64,000 bases of DNA from Cyclobacterium sp. 1_MG-2023 (lineage in GTDB: Bacteria > Bacteroidota > Bacteroidia > Cytophagales > Cyclobacteriaceae): assembly GCF_030546805.1 (NCBI RefSeq), contig NZ_JAUOPC010000003.1, positions 248,001-312,000 on the forward strand, read 5' to 3'. The notes beneath the pieces were generated by a model. It did no database searches and was not told where the DNA came from. It saw only the letters and a list, made by a program, of their open reading frames with translations. Both the position numbers and the translations under genes were made by a program. This document shows positions 53,265 through 62,318 of this stretch, one piece after another. Numbering within the stretch: the first letter of the stretch is position 1; every line of letters starts with the position of its first letter.

Positions 53265-54710
53265 TTAACCTACGCTTCCTTCTAAAGTAAGGGCCAATAA
53301 TTTTTGGGCCTCTACGGCAAATTCCATTGGAAGTTGATTGAGTACTTCCTTTGCATAACCGTTAACAATTAATGCTACAGCATCTTCAGAGCTTATTCCT
53401 CTTTGGTTACAATAGAAGATTTGATCTTCTCCAATTTTTGAAGTAGTGGCTTCGTGCTCTACCTTGGCAGAAGAATTTTGGATGTCTATATAAGGGAAAG
53501 TATGTGCGCCACATTTATCTCCCATCAATAGTGAATCACATTGAGAGAAATTTCGTGCGTTGCTGGCACGCTTCATGACTTGTACCTGACCTCTATAAGA
53601 ATTTTGTGATTTGCCTGCAGAAATCCCTTTAGATACGATCCTGGAACGAGTATTTTTTCCTATATGAATCATTTTTGTACCTGTATCTGCTTGTTGGAAG
53701 TTATTTGTAACCGCAACAGAATAAAATTCTCCTATTGAGTTGTTTCCTTTAAGTATACAGGATGGGTATTTCCAAGTAACTGCAGAACCTGTTTCTACCT
53801 GAGTCCATGAAATTTTTGAGTTGTCACCGGCACATATGCCTCTTTTGGTAACAAAGTTATAGATGCCACCTTTGCCATTTTTATCTCCTGGATACCAGTT
53901 TTGAACAGTTGAGTATTTAACCTCTGCATTTTCCGCAGCATAGATTTCTACAACCGCAGCATGAAGTTGATTCTCGTCTCTTTGAGGTGCAGTGCAACCC
54001 TCCAAATAAGAAACGTAAGACTGATCTTCTGCAACAATTAGTGTTCTCTCAAATTGACCGGTATTGGCTGCATTAATTCTGAAATAGGTGGACAGCTCCA
54101 TTGGGCAACGCACACCTTTGGGTATATAACAAAATGAACCATCTGAAAATACAGCTGCATTAAGGGCAGCATAGTAATTGTCAGTAGCAGGAACAACAGA
54201 TCCAAGGTACTTTTTGACCAATTCAGGATGTTCTTTCACTGCCTCACTGAAGGAACAAAAGATTACTCCAAGTTTTGAAAGTGTCTCCTTAAAAGTAGTT
54301 CCAACTGATACTGAATCCAATACCACATCAACTGCTACTCCTTGAAGTCTTTTTTGTTCGTTTAGTGAAATACCAAGTCTTTCATATATTTTCAAAAGTT
54401 CAGGATCAACATCACTGATACTTTTTGGCTTGCTTTTTTGTTTTGGAGCTGAATAAAACCTCAAAGATTGAAGGTCTACTTTAGGATATTGAACATTTGC
54501 CCAAGTAGGCTCTTCCATCTTACTCCACTGTTCAAAAGCTTTAAGGCGCCAATCTAAGAGCCATTTAGGCTCTTCTTTTTTTGAAGAAATCCATCGAATG
54601 ATGTTTTCATTTAAGCCAATAGGAGCCTCATCAGTTTCATAATCAACCGACCAGCCATGCTCATATTCTTTGGATGTTAATTCTTCTAAGATTTCATTGT
54701 CCTTGCTCAT
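53265..54710 (-). CDS. sufB: Fe-S cluster assembly scaffold SufB
   Basis: The 481-residue main scaffold subunit of the SUF complex and first gene of the operon. It shows [14 protein letters not shown]-like start ([10 protein letters not shown]), [18 protein letters not shown], the [21 protein letters not shown] block, [13 protein letters not shown] and the C-terminal [24 protein letters not shown]-type end, all typical of SufB. It accepts sulfur from SufE and builds the cluster with SufC and SufD. A -7 box (TATATTTG) lies 38 bases upstream. No IscR- or Fur-like binding site was evident. Confidence 0.96.
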   Translation of the reverse strand: MSKDNEILEELTSKEYEHGWSVDYETDEAPIGLNENIIRWISSKKEEPKWLLDWRLKAFEQWSKMEEPTWANVQYPKVDLQSLRFYSAPKQKSKPKSISDVDPELLKIYERLGISLNEQKRLQGVAVDVVLDSVSVGTTFKETLSKLGVIFCSFSEAVKEHPELVKKYLGSVVPATDNYYAALNAAVFSDGSFCYIPKGVRCPMELSTYFRINAANTGQFERTLIVAEDQSYVSYLEGCTAPQRDENQLHAAVVEIYAAENAEVKYSTVQNWYPGDKNGKGGIYNFVTKRGICAGDNSKISWTQVETGSAVTWKYPSCILKGNNSIGEFYSVAVTNNFQQADTGTKMIHIGKNTRSRIVSKGISAGKSQNSYRGQVQVMKRASNARNFSQCDSLLMGDKCGAHTFPYIDIQNSSAKVEHEATTSKIGEDQIFYCNQRGISSEDAVALIVNGYAKEVLNQLPMEFAVEAQKLLALTLEGSVG

Positions 54711-54747
54711 AAAAAAGAGTTATTTAGACTAATTATATTTTGAACCA

Positions 54748-54755
54748 CAAATATA
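54748..54755 (-). promoter_or_regulatory. -7 box of the suf operon promoter
   Basis: On the reverse strand TATATTTG at 54748-54755 matches the Bacteroidota -7 consensus TAnnTTTG. A matching -33 TTG at the normal distance was not clear. It fits transcription starting about 30 bases before sufB. Confidence 0.4.
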
Positions 54756-54963
54756 CAACATTAATCTATTTTTTATTGTTCTAAAAGTGGCCAAATAATA
54801 TAAAAATACTTTTATTTATGAATATAAAAACCTGAATATCAGAAGGTTATTGTTTAAAAAAATACTATAGTATCCAATAGTAAATATTGAAAAAACCATA
54901 TACAATATATGAAAATCTAAATAAATTTTTTATTTAGATTTAATCTTAATAATTAATTTATGC

Positions 54964-55437
54964 CTATTTTTTGTCGGTAATTAAGTGGATTGGTCTGTTG
55001 ATACTTTCTTCAAGAACAATTAGAGTTTCTGTCCTGTCAATCCCTTCCACTAACTGAATTTTATTAAGGACATCTCTTAGATGATTGGTGTCTTTACAAA
55101 TTATTTTGGCGAAGATGCTGTAATTACCGGTAGTATAATAAGCATTGATGACTTCAGAAATGTCCTTTAGTTTTTCAATAACCGTATCGTATAAGGAACT
55201 TTTTTCCAAATAAATCCCTAGAAATGCCGATATATCGTAACCTAATTTAGAATAGTCAATGTTCAAAGTTGCACTCTTTACAACACCAAGGTCTTCCAAC
55301 TTTCTCATCCTTACATGAACAGTACCGGAAGAAACGAAAACCTTTTTAGCAATTTCGGTATAGGGGGTTTTAGCATCTTTGTTGAGTAGTGAAATTATTT
55401 TCAGGTCTACATTGTCAATATCTAAAATTTTATCCAT
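54964..55437 (-). CDS. Lrp/AsnC-family transcriptional regulator
   Basis: A 157-residue regulator with an N-terminal winged helix-turn-helix (about 8-65; IISLLNKDAKTPYTEIAKKV then SSGTVHVRMRKLEDLGVVKS) and a C-terminal RAM ligand-binding domain (about 75-150; AYYTTGNYSIFAKIICKD and GIDRTETLIVLEES). Lrp/AsnC proteins form octamers that bind amino acids and control amino-acid metabolism. It lies upstream of, and co-oriented with, sufB at a distance of about 250 bases. It could influence suf, being close, but the gap is long and there is no direct evidence. It is divergent from the S9 peptidase gene, which makes peptide or amino-acid control of that gene another possibility. Confidence 0.9.
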   Translation of the reverse strand: MDKILDIDNVDLKIISLLNKDAKTPYTEIAKKVFVSSGTVHVRMRKLEDLGVVKSATLNIDYSKLGYDISAFLGIYLEKSSLYDTVIEKLKDISEVINAYYTTGNYSIFAKIICKDTNHLRDVLNKIQLVEGIDRTETLIVLEESINRPIHLITDKK

Positions 55438-55845
55438 TTTTTATCAAGTTAATTGTTAATTCCAAAATAAAGATCAGCTTAAATTATTAAATTGTCAAAG
55501 AATTTATTAACTATTTTTGATTTCAAGAATAAGAATTTCAGTTTTTCAAATAAAAGATGGCTGTTTTTTGCCAATTAAAACTGCTTGATAAAACCTTAAC
55601 CGACTTTGATTGCCAAATAAATTACTACTATTTAAGTTTTAAATAACTACAAATGACTAATTTTTTTAGAAAATTCTAGTGTAATGGTAGATTCATTGTT
55701 TTTCCAATGGCTTAATTTTTAAGCAAGACCATTTTCTTCATCAAAGTAAGGATGAATGGAGTTTTGTCTGAAAATTCACTGTTCTTATTGAAAGAAATAA
55801 GGAAAAGCTTATCTTGGTTCCAAATTGTAAAACCATTAAATTATT
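55438..55845. other. Divergent region between the Lrp/AsnC and S9 peptidase genes
   Basis: 408 bases of AT-rich DNA with no open frame, RNA gene or strong hairpin seen. Both flanking genes are transcribed away from it, so it should hold two promoters; none could be assigned with confidence. Confidence 0.5.
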
Positions 55846-58638
55846 TTGAAATTGAGATTATCCTTTATCCTACTTTTCTTTTTTTTATTCCAAAATGTAG
55901 ACGCTCAAGAAAATAAACGCTCATTAGGCCATCAGGACTATGATGCTTGGGAAACCATAAAAAGTAAGCAAATATCAAATGATGGAAAGTGGGTCTCATT
56001 AGAGATTTCCTTACAAGACGGAGACGGAAGGCTTGAACTGATTGAAGGTAGTTCTAAGAAGAAGAAAGCATCTTTTCCTAGACTAAGCCATGCTGTTTTT
56101 TCTTCAGATAGTGATTGGATGATTGGTTTGATTCAACCGGAAAAAGATAGCATTCGCAAATTGAAGCTTGATAAGGTAAAGAAAGAAGATTTTCCAAAGG
56201 ATAGTTTATTGCTCCTTGAATTGAAAAGTGGAGAAAAAACAAAAATTCCTGATATCATCGGTTTTAAATTACCTAAGAAAGAAAAAAGATGGTTTGCTTA
56301 CCACCAATCCATGATGGCAGCCCTTGATTCAAGTGCACACAAGCCTGAATCAAAAGAGGAGAAGACATTTGATTTAAAAGTTCAGGAATTTGGCACTGAT
56401 AGGACCTATAGCTTTACCAAAGTATTGGATTATGGTTTTTCTGATAATGGGGAGCGCATGTATCTGGTTAAAAAAGAACTTGATACAATAGCCGCTTCAA
56501 TATCCCTCACTATCCTTCACTTGGAGTCCGGCCAATCGATAATGCCCATTGATAATTTGACTTCATATAAGTTTCCGGTCTTTTCTTCAGAAGGGAATCA
56601 ATTTGCCATTTTGGCTAGCCAAACAGCTCCTGAGGAAGAGTTGAAATCTTATCAATTGTTGCTACTGGATGTCAAGGATGAACTTAGGGTTTTAAAGGAA
56701 GTGCCTAAGGTTCCTGAACATAATATAAGTAAACATTTTTCCCCTGCATTTTCAGGTTCCGGTAAGTTTTTGTTTTTTGGATGGCAGCCAATGCCCAAAG
56801 ATTACCCATATTTAAAAGACACGACTATTTTGGAGGAAGAAAGGGTGGAAGTTGATATTTGGGGCTGGCAAGACAAGGAGATTCAGCCCATGCAAATTAA
56901 AAACCTAAAAAATAAAGAAAAAGAAAGCAACTTGGCCATATACCATATCGCTACTGATGAGATCATTGATTTGGGTGAATCCAATAGTAATCAAGTGCAT
57001 TTCAATCGATTTAAAAAAGGGGACTGGGTGATCAAACGTGACAACAGCCCTTACAGAAGGAATTACAGTTGGGATATCCAATCCGGGGAAGACCTTAGTA
57101 GGGTCAATTTAAATACCGGTGAGGTGGAATTATTAAAAGAAAATTTGATTGGTAGGCCAAGGATTTCGCCTGCAGGGAAATATGTGTATTGGTACAATGC
57201 TCCCGACAGCTCCTGGAAAGCCATAGATTTAAAAAGTAAGGTTGAAATTGAACTTACAGCGGAGATTGAAGATTTTTTTTACAATCAACTACACGATAGT
57301 CCTTCCTTACCCGGAAGCTATGGAAATGCAGGCTGGACTACAGATGATCAGTATTTTCTCGTTTACGGCCAATATCATATATGGAAAGTAAACCCCTTGC
57401 AAACACATAAAGCGAAAAATATAACCAAGGGTGAATCTGAAAATGATCACATGACTTATCGATTGGTGAATTTAGATACTGAACAGGACCATTATGAGGT
57501 AAATAAAGAAATGGTGCTGAGTGGTTTTGACCAAGAAACTAAAAGTAGTGGCTATTTCCTAGGAGATTGGGAGGGAAATAAACAACCCGAGGAATTGGTT
57601 TTTGGGAAAGCCAATTACAGTGGCTTGAAAGTTTCGGAAGACAATAGTCATTATATATATCAAAAGTCTACTTTTAAAGACAGTCCGAATGTATTCTATA
57701 CTAATGCTACCTTCCGGAAGCAGCAACAATTAAGTGAAATCAATCCACAGCAAAGTAGGATTAAATGGGGGGAAGTGGAATTGGTAGATTTTCTATCCAA
57801 TGATGGGGATCCGATGAAAGGCCTACTTTTTAAGCCTGAGAATTTTGATCCTCAAAAGAAATACCCAATGATGGTTTATTTTTACGAGAGAAGGTCAGAT
57901 GCCTTGCACCATTATTACTCTCCGGTACCATCAGCTTCCATTATCAATATCCCCTATTTTGTAAGCAATGACTATTTGGTTTTCGTGCCGGATATTAAGT
58001 ACAAAGTTGGTCTGCCGGGCCCCAGTGCTTTTGACTGTATTGTTCCTGGAGTACAGGCTATGATAGCTAAAGGTTTTGTTGACAAAGAAAATATAGGGAT
58101 ACAAGGACAAAGCTGGGGAGGTTACCAAGTGGCTTATATTATTACCCAGACCAATATGTTTAAAGCAGCAGGAGCAGGAGCCCCTGTAGTTAATATGACT
58201 TCTGCCTATGGAGGAATTCGCTGGGGTTCAGGGATGAGTCGGATGTTTCAATACGAACAAACACAGTCCAGAATAGGAGGGACGCTTTGGGAAAAGCCAT
58301 CGCATTATATTGAAAATTCTCCATTGTTTTTTACAGATCGAGTAGAGACCCCAACGCTAATCATGCACAATGACCAAGATGGTGCTGTGCCTTGGTACCA
58401 AGGGATAGAGTTTTTCATGGCTTTAAAAAGGAATAATGTCCCTTCTTGGTTGTTGGTTTACAATGGAGAGGACCATAACCTAAAAGAAAGAAAAAATAAA
58501 AAAGACTTGAGCATTCGCTTGTCTCAGTTTTTTGACCATTACTTAAAAGGAGCAAAGGCTCCATTATGGATGACAGAAGGAATTCCGGCCATAGAAAAAG
58601 GAAAGACTTTAAAATATGAATTAAGTGAGAACGATTAG
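55846..58638 (+). CDS. S9-family prolyl oligopeptidase, exported
   Basis: A 930-residue serine peptidase. The start is the TTG at 55846: it gives a clean signal peptide (MKLRLSFILLFFFLFQNVDAQ-type, about 20 residues) and no ATG is suitably placed in frame. The middle is a beta-propeller-like region; the C-terminal alpha/beta-hydrolase domain carries the nucleophile S756 in GQSWGGYQ, the aspartate D845 in HNDQDGAVPW and the histidine H877 in GEDHNLKER. The order Ser-Asp-His is that of the prolyl oligopeptidase family. The protein should act in the periplasm or at the surface on peptides. Length is greater than that of the usual 700-residue form, which is common in Bacteroidota homologues. It stands alone, convergent with the LacI gene. 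Confidence 0.9.
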   Translation: MKLRLSFILLFFFLFQNVDAQENKRSLGHQDYDAWETIKSKQISNDGKWVSLEISLQDGDGRLELIEGSSKKKKASFPRLSHAVFSSDSDWMIGLIQPEKDSIRKLKLDKVKKEDFPKDSLLLLELKSGEKTKIPDIIGFKLPKKEKRWFAYHQSMMAALDSSAHKPESKEEKTFDLKVQEFGTDRTYSFTKVLDYGFSDNGERMYLVKKELDTIAASISLTILHLESGQSIMPIDNLTSYKFPVFSSEGNQFAILASQTAPEEELKSYQLLLLDVKDELRVLKEVPKVPEHNISKHFSPAFSGSGKFLFFGWQPMPKDYPYLKDTTILEEERVEVDIWGWQDKEIQPMQIKNLKNKEKESNLAIYHIATDEIIDLGESNSNQVHFNRFKKGDWVIKRDNSPYRRNYSWDIQSGEDLSRVNLNTGEVELLKENLIGRPRISPAGKYVYWYNAPDSSWKAIDLKSKVEIELTAEIEDFFYNQLHDSPSLPGSYGNAGWTTDDQYFLVYGQYHIWKVNPLQTHKAKNITKGESENDHMTYRLVNLDTEQDHYEVNKEMVLSGFDQETKSSGYFLGDWEGNKQPEELVFGKANYSGLKVSEDNSHYIYQKSTFKDSPNVFYTNATFRKQQQLSEINPQQSRIKWGEVELVDFLSNDGDPMKGLLFKPENFDPQKKYPMMVYFYERRSDALHHYYSPVPSASIINIPYFVSNDYLVFVPDIKYKVGLPGPSAFDCIVPGVQAMIAKGFVDKENIGIQGQSWGGYQVAYIITQTNMFKAAGAGAPVVNMTSAYGGIRWGSGMSRMFQYEQTQSRIGGTLWEKPSHYIENSPLFFTDRVETPTLIMHNDQDGAVPWYQGIEFFMALKRNNVPSWLLVYNGEDHNLKERKNKKDLSIRLSQFFDHYLKGAKAPLWMTEGIPAIEKGKTLKYELSEND

Positions 58639-58710
58639 TTCCGGGACTTAATCTCAATAGTTATTCTATTTAAATTAAAGTGCATTTTTGCAAAGAGGAT
58701 GGCAAAACAG

Positions 58711-59736
58711 CTATTGTCTTTTTGATGAGTCACGAACAATTAATTCATGCCTAAGGGTAATGGTGTTGGTTTTTTGGAGAATTTCGTGGTGCTCATCATC
58801 TAGGTGGTTGATTAAGTTTTTCATGGCTACTTCTCCCATATGGTAGCTTGGATAGTTTATTGTGCTAAGGTTTGGTTCAACCATTCTAGAAATTAGGTCA
58901 TTGTTAAAACCCACAATCGCGATATCCTCAGGTACTTTAATATTTCTTCTCTTCAAAGCCATCAGACAACTGGCAGCACAAGTGTCATTTGACACGAGAA
59001 GGCCGTCCGGTTTTGGGTCAAGTTTAAGAATTTGTTCTACAATCCTCTCGCCTGACTCTTCCCCCAAATCATTGTTAATCACATTTTTTTCTTCAAAGAC
59101 AATACCATGATCTAAAAGGGCGTATTTATATCCTTTTAACCGGTCGGCATAAACATTTATTTTAAGATTACCTAAAACATGAACAATTCGCTTACATCCT
59201 ACTTTGATTAAATGACTGGTAGCATCATAAATGGCTTGAGTATTGTTGATTACCACACCGGTACAATTGTTGTTTTCCGGGACCCTATCAAAGAATAAAA
59301 CCGGAATATGTTTTTTAAAAAAAGGAGAGAAATGTTCGATATCGTCAGTAGTGCCTGCTTTTGACACCAATAGGCCATCAACTCTACTGTTAAACATAGT
59401 TGTGGCGTTAGAAATTTCCTTTTCCAAAGATTCGGTGGATTGGCTGATGACCAAGTTGTAGCCGGCTTGGGTTGCAATTTCTTCCATTCCTGCCATTACA
59501 GAAGATTGGAAGGGACTGTTTAATTTTGGAATGATAACGCCTATACTTTTGGACCTTTTTTTACGGAGACTGGATGCGAAAATATTGGATTGATAACCCA
59601 TTTTTTTTGCGGCAGTCAGAATTTTTTCCTTCGTGTTTTCTTTGACTCTTGGGTGGTTACTAAGGGCCCTACTCACCGTAGTAGGGGACAATCCAACTAC
59701 TTTGGCAATGTCGTAAATCGTTACTTCTTTATCCAT
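58711..59736 (-). CDS. LacI-family transcriptional regulator
   Basis: A 341-residue LacI/GalR repressor. The N-terminal helix-turn-helix (VTIYDIAKVVGLSPTTVSRAL, about 4-23) and hinge region are followed by a periplasmic-binding-protein-like sugar-binding domain (SIGVIIPKLNSPFQSSVMAG and later GFNNDLISRMVEPNLSTINYP). It is divergent from the DUF6807-ThuA-Gfo/Idh-UxuA genes. Two LacI-type operators lie in the region between: one 56-69 bases upstream of its own start and one overlapping the -33 element of the catabolic genes. It should therefore repress both and release in the presence of a sugar, probably a uronate-derived one by context. Confidence 0.93.
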   Translation of the reverse strand: MDKEVTIYDIAKVVGLSPTTVSRALSNHPRVKENTKEKILTAAKKMGYQSNIFASSLRKKRSKSIGVIIPKLNSPFQSSVMAGMEEIATQAGYNLVISQSTESLEKEISNATTMFNSRVDGLLVSKAGTTDDIEHFSPFFKKHIPVLFFDRVPENNNCTGVVINNTQAIYDATSHLIKVGCKRIVHVLGNLKINVYADRLKGYKYALLDHGIVFEEKNVINNDLGEESGERIVEQILKLDPKPDGLLVSNDTCAASCLMALKRRNIKVPEDIAIVGFNNDLISRMVEPNLSTINYPSYHMGEVAMKNLINHLDDEHHEILQKTNTITLRHELIVRDSSKRQ

Positions 59737-59791
59737 TTATTAGGTTACTTGGCGGTAATTAATCATAATACTACTTAAAAAAATAGAATAA

Positions 59792-59805
59792 TGCAACCGA
59801 TTTCA
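59792..59805 (-). promoter_or_regulatory. LacI-type operator 1, upstream of the regulator gene
   Basis: TGCAACCGATTTCA is an imperfect palindrome with a central CG, as in LacI/GalR operators. Its reverse complement differs from operator 2 at one of 14 positions. On the reverse strand it overlaps a TTG that could be the -33 element of the regulator gene (then 20 bases to TAGTATTA), suggesting self-repression. Confidence 0.7.
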
Positions 59806-60021
59806 ATTGTTGAAGGTATATGTGTACTATTTATGTGGTATGATTTTCATCTTTTAAATAAAGGTAAAATTTTAAAATAAGTATAAAAATAAAATTATAT
59901 CTATCATTTTGTTGCCGGATAAACCATTATTCTTCCTATTATTTCCTGTGTCAATAGATGTTGTGCCTAATAAATTACTTTTTCAATGGTTTTTCTTCAT
60001 CAAAACAGATAAAATAATTTA

Positions 60022-60035
60022 TGAAATCGGTTGTA
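60022..60035 (+). promoter_or_regulatory. LacI-type operator 2, upstream of the catabolic genes
   Basis: TGAAATCGGTTGTA matches 13 of 14 positions with the reverse complement of operator 1. It overlaps the TTG of the predicted promoter (60031-60033), so a bound repressor would block polymerase. Confidence 0.7.
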
Positions 60036-60061
60036 TTGAATTAAATATATTGATATGTTTA
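60031..60061 (+). promoter_or_regulatory. -33/-7 promoter of the DUF6807-ThuA-Gfo/Idh-UxuA operon
   Basis: TTG at 60031-60033, then 20 bases, then TATGTTTA at 60054-60061, which differs from TAnnTTTG only at the last base. Transcription would begin near 60068, about 35 bases before the first ATG. Confidence 0.5.
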
Positions 60062-60103
60062 CGGAAAGAGACGTTTAAAGCAATATCCCAATAAAACTAC
60101 AAT

Positions 60104-61351
60104 ATGAAATTGAATCAAATCCTCTGTTCTTTGATAGCATCTTTGCTTCCTCTGGTCGGGGTAGGACAAAGCATTGCAAAGATATCACTGGATGATGTGG
60201 AGCCTTCCAAATTTGCTTATCCTGTATCCATAGATTTAAATTCCATTACCGACCTGCCGGATTCACTTTTAACATTGGTATATATAAGTGAGGGCCAGGC
60301 AAATGAAATACCTTATCAGCTAGACAATTTAAATGGCAGGAAGTTAACTTGGCTGGTCAAGCCTAAGGAAGGCAAAACCAGTTATACCTATGAACTCCGA
60401 AAGAGCCATTCTAAAAGCGAAGCTGACCATTTTTTATCACTGGATCAAAGTGAAAAAGCCCTGGTTATCAAAAAAGCCGGATTGGATTTGTGGCAATACA
60501 ACCAAGGCTTGGCCATGCCTCCCGAGGGAGTCGCACTTGCTTATGCTCGAAGCGGGTTTGTGCATCCCATGCGAACCCCTGAGGGGCTGTCGTTAACAAG
60601 AATTCAGCCTTCAGATCATTACCACCATTATGGGCTGTGGAACCCTTGGACAAGGGTGGGCTATAAAAATGATACAATTGATTTTTGGAACTTAAATGAT
60701 AAACAAGGCACGGTCAGGTTTGCAAACTTTATCAATAGAACTTCAGGTCCGGTTTATGCAGATTATAAGGTTTTGCATGAACATGTGGTTATGAAGGATA
60801 GGGAAGTTCCGGAAGTCGCTTTTACTGAGGTGCAAGGAGTTAGGGTCTTTGCAGAAAAAGAGGATGACGGTTATTATTTGGCCGATATTAGTATAGTGCT
60901 GAATACTAATCCAGATGATTCGCTCGTACTACAAGAATACAGATATGGAAGCTTGGGTTGGAGGGCAACTGAATTGTGGGATCGATACAATAGTGAAGTG
61001 ATTACTTCGGAAGGTCTAGATAGAAAATCGGCAGACGGTAGCTTGGCAAGATGGTGTATAGTACAAGGAGAGTTAGGAGATGATTATGGTGCCGTGGTCA
61101 TGATGTCCTATCCGTCAAATTTCAATCATCCCGAGCCATTAAGGATTTGGCCGGAAGACATATATGATAGAGGAGATATGTATGCCAATTTTGCTCCGAC
61201 AAAAAATAAGGATTGGGTGCTGGATGCGGGAAAAGCCTACCACCTTAATTACAGGTTTTTAGTATCTTCGAAGAAAATTAGTCCTGAAGAAGCAGAAGAA
61301 GCTTGGAGACAATTTGCTAAGGTTTCAAAAATTACCATAAATAAATTTTAG
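60104..61351 (+). CDS. DUF6807 (PmoA-like) family exported protein
   Basis: A 415-residue exported protein with a signal peptide of about 21 residues ending GVGQ. The N-terminal half resembles a beta-sandwich that carries a sugar-binding-like region. The C-terminal half matches the DUF6807 family, once annotated as methane oxygenase PmoA: the histidine-rich RIQPSDHYHHYGLWNPWTRVG, then DFWNLNDKQGTV, LVLQEYRYGSLGWRATELWD and FLVSSKKISPEEAEEAWRQF. The methane name reflects a mis-propagated annotation and there is no reason to think it oxidises methane. It is first of the LacI-controlled operon and usually occurs next to Gfo/Idh/MocA and ThuA proteins, so a role in sugar or uronate degradation is likely. 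The histidine cluster suggests metal binding. Confidence 0.85.
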   Translation: MKLNQILCSLIASLLPLVGVGQSIAKISLDDVEPSKFAYPVSIDLNSITDLPDSLLTLVYISEGQANEIPYQLDNLNGRKLTWLVKPKEGKTSYTYELRKSHSKSEADHFLSLDQSEKALVIKKAGLDLWQYNQGLAMPPEGVALAYARSGFVHPMRTPEGLSLTRIQPSDHYHHYGLWNPWTRVGYKNDTIDFWNLNDKQGTVRFANFINRTSGPVYADYKVLHEHVVMKDREVPEVAFTEVQGVRVFAEKEDDGYYLADISIVLNTNPDDSLVLQEYRYGSLGWRATELWDRYNSEVITSEGLDRKSADGSLARWCIVQGELGDDYGAVVMMSYPSNFNHPEPLRIWPEDIYDRGDMYANFAPTKNKDWVLDAGKAYHLNYRFLVSSKKISPEEAEEAWRQFAKVSKITINKF

Positions 61352-61388
61352 TATCCAATTATTATTCGTTCTAAATCAACCATACATA

Positions 61389-62261
61389 ATGTTAAGTCGT
61401 ACAAGAAAATCAACTTTAATCAAACAAATTCAATTGGCCGTTTTTATGGCTGTTATTGTCTTGTTTAGCAATTTTTCAGCTGAAGCCAAACCACCTAAAA
61501 ATCACTTAAAGAATAAAAATGTATTGGTCTTTTTTAAAAATGGAGAAGGCTTTGTTCATGATAACATTCCTTTTGCGGTCGCTAGCCTTGAAAAATTGGC
61601 AGTGAAGTATAAATTTAATGTTACAGTGACCGATGATGCGGCTTATTTTACAGAAGAAAATCTTAAGTCCATAGATTTAATGGTCTTCCCTAGTACCAAT
61701 AATGAAGTCTTTACCGATAATAGTCAGAGGTTGGCTTTCAGAAGATACATTCAATCCGGAGGAGGAATTGTTGGTATTCATTCCGCAGTAGGTACAGAAA
61801 GAAATTGGGAGTGGTTTAAAATGCTTATTGGTGGAAGGTTCGTATGGCATCCAAAATTTCAAAAGCTTGCCATCACCAAAATTGACCCAAGTCATGTGTC
61901 CATGGATGGTTTACCTACTATATGGGAAAAGGAAGATGAATGTTACCTAATGAAAGAGCTTTATCCTGGAATTAAAGTAGTGATGGCCCATGACCTTACC
62001 TCTTTAAATGGGGATCAAAAAGATAGAGTTGAAGAATTAACTGCTTCTTTTCACAGGTATTACCCTGCGGTTTGGCACCAGGACTTTGATGGGGGAGTTG
62101 CTTGGGTGACGGCTTTAGGTCACCATAAAGATGATTATGAAGATCCGGTTTTTCTAAAACACATCTACCAAGGGATGAACTATGTGGCCGGTCGTATAAA
62201 CAAGAAGGACTATACCAAAGCTTATGCTAAAGCTTGGGACAGTCCGGTTCAATTTAAATAA
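61389..62261 (+). CDS. ThuA-like family protein, exported
   Basis: The 290-residue protein has a signal peptide (about 10-32, ending FSAEAK) and a ThuA-like (trehalose utilisation) domain in the class I glutamine-amidotransferase-like fold: LVFFKNGEGFVHDNIPFAVASLE at its start, then YIQSGGGIVGIHSAVGTERNW, and WHQDFDGGVAWVTALGHHKDDYEDP close to the end. The first histidine after GEGFVH and the HHKDD segment are typical. Its biochemical role is not established; members co-occur with Gfo/Idh/MocA dehydrogenases and were linked genetically to sugar utilisation (thuAB in Sinorhizobium for trehalose and related disaccharides). It sits 37 bases after the DUF6807 gene and 57 before the oxidoreductase, in the LacI-controlled operon. 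Confidence 0.88.
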   Translation: MLSRTRKSTLIKQIQLAVFMAVIVLFSNFSAEAKPPKNHLKNKNVLVFFKNGEGFVHDNIPFAVASLEKLAVKYKFNVTVTDDAAYFTEENLKSIDLMVFPSTNNEVFTDNSQRLAFRRYIQSGGGIVGIHSAVGTERNWEWFKMLIGGRFVWHPKFQKLAITKIDPSHVSMDGLPTIWEKEDECYLMKELYPGIKVVMAHDLTSLNGDQKDRVEELTASFHRYYPAVWHQDFDGGVAWVTALGHHKDDYEDPVFLKHIYQGMNYVAGRINKKDYTKAYAKAWDSPVQFK

Positions 62262-62318
62262 AAACATACTATAAAATAAGTAACTATAAGTCTATAGAAC
62301 GATAACAAAAATGTTTCT

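Larger units (their letters stand above)
59737..60103. other. Divergent control region of the LacI locus
   Basis: 367 bases between lacI-type gene and the DUF6807 gene. It holds two near-identical LacI-type operators about 230 bases apart and a promoter for the catabolic genes, described separately. The remaining sequence is AT rich with no open frame of interest. Confidence 0.7.

Noticed and set aside
60104-61351. Methane monooxygenase PmoA
   Set aside because: The PmoA label for DUF6807 proteins is an annotation artefact; this protein is soluble, has a signal peptide and lacks the membrane helices of true PmoA.
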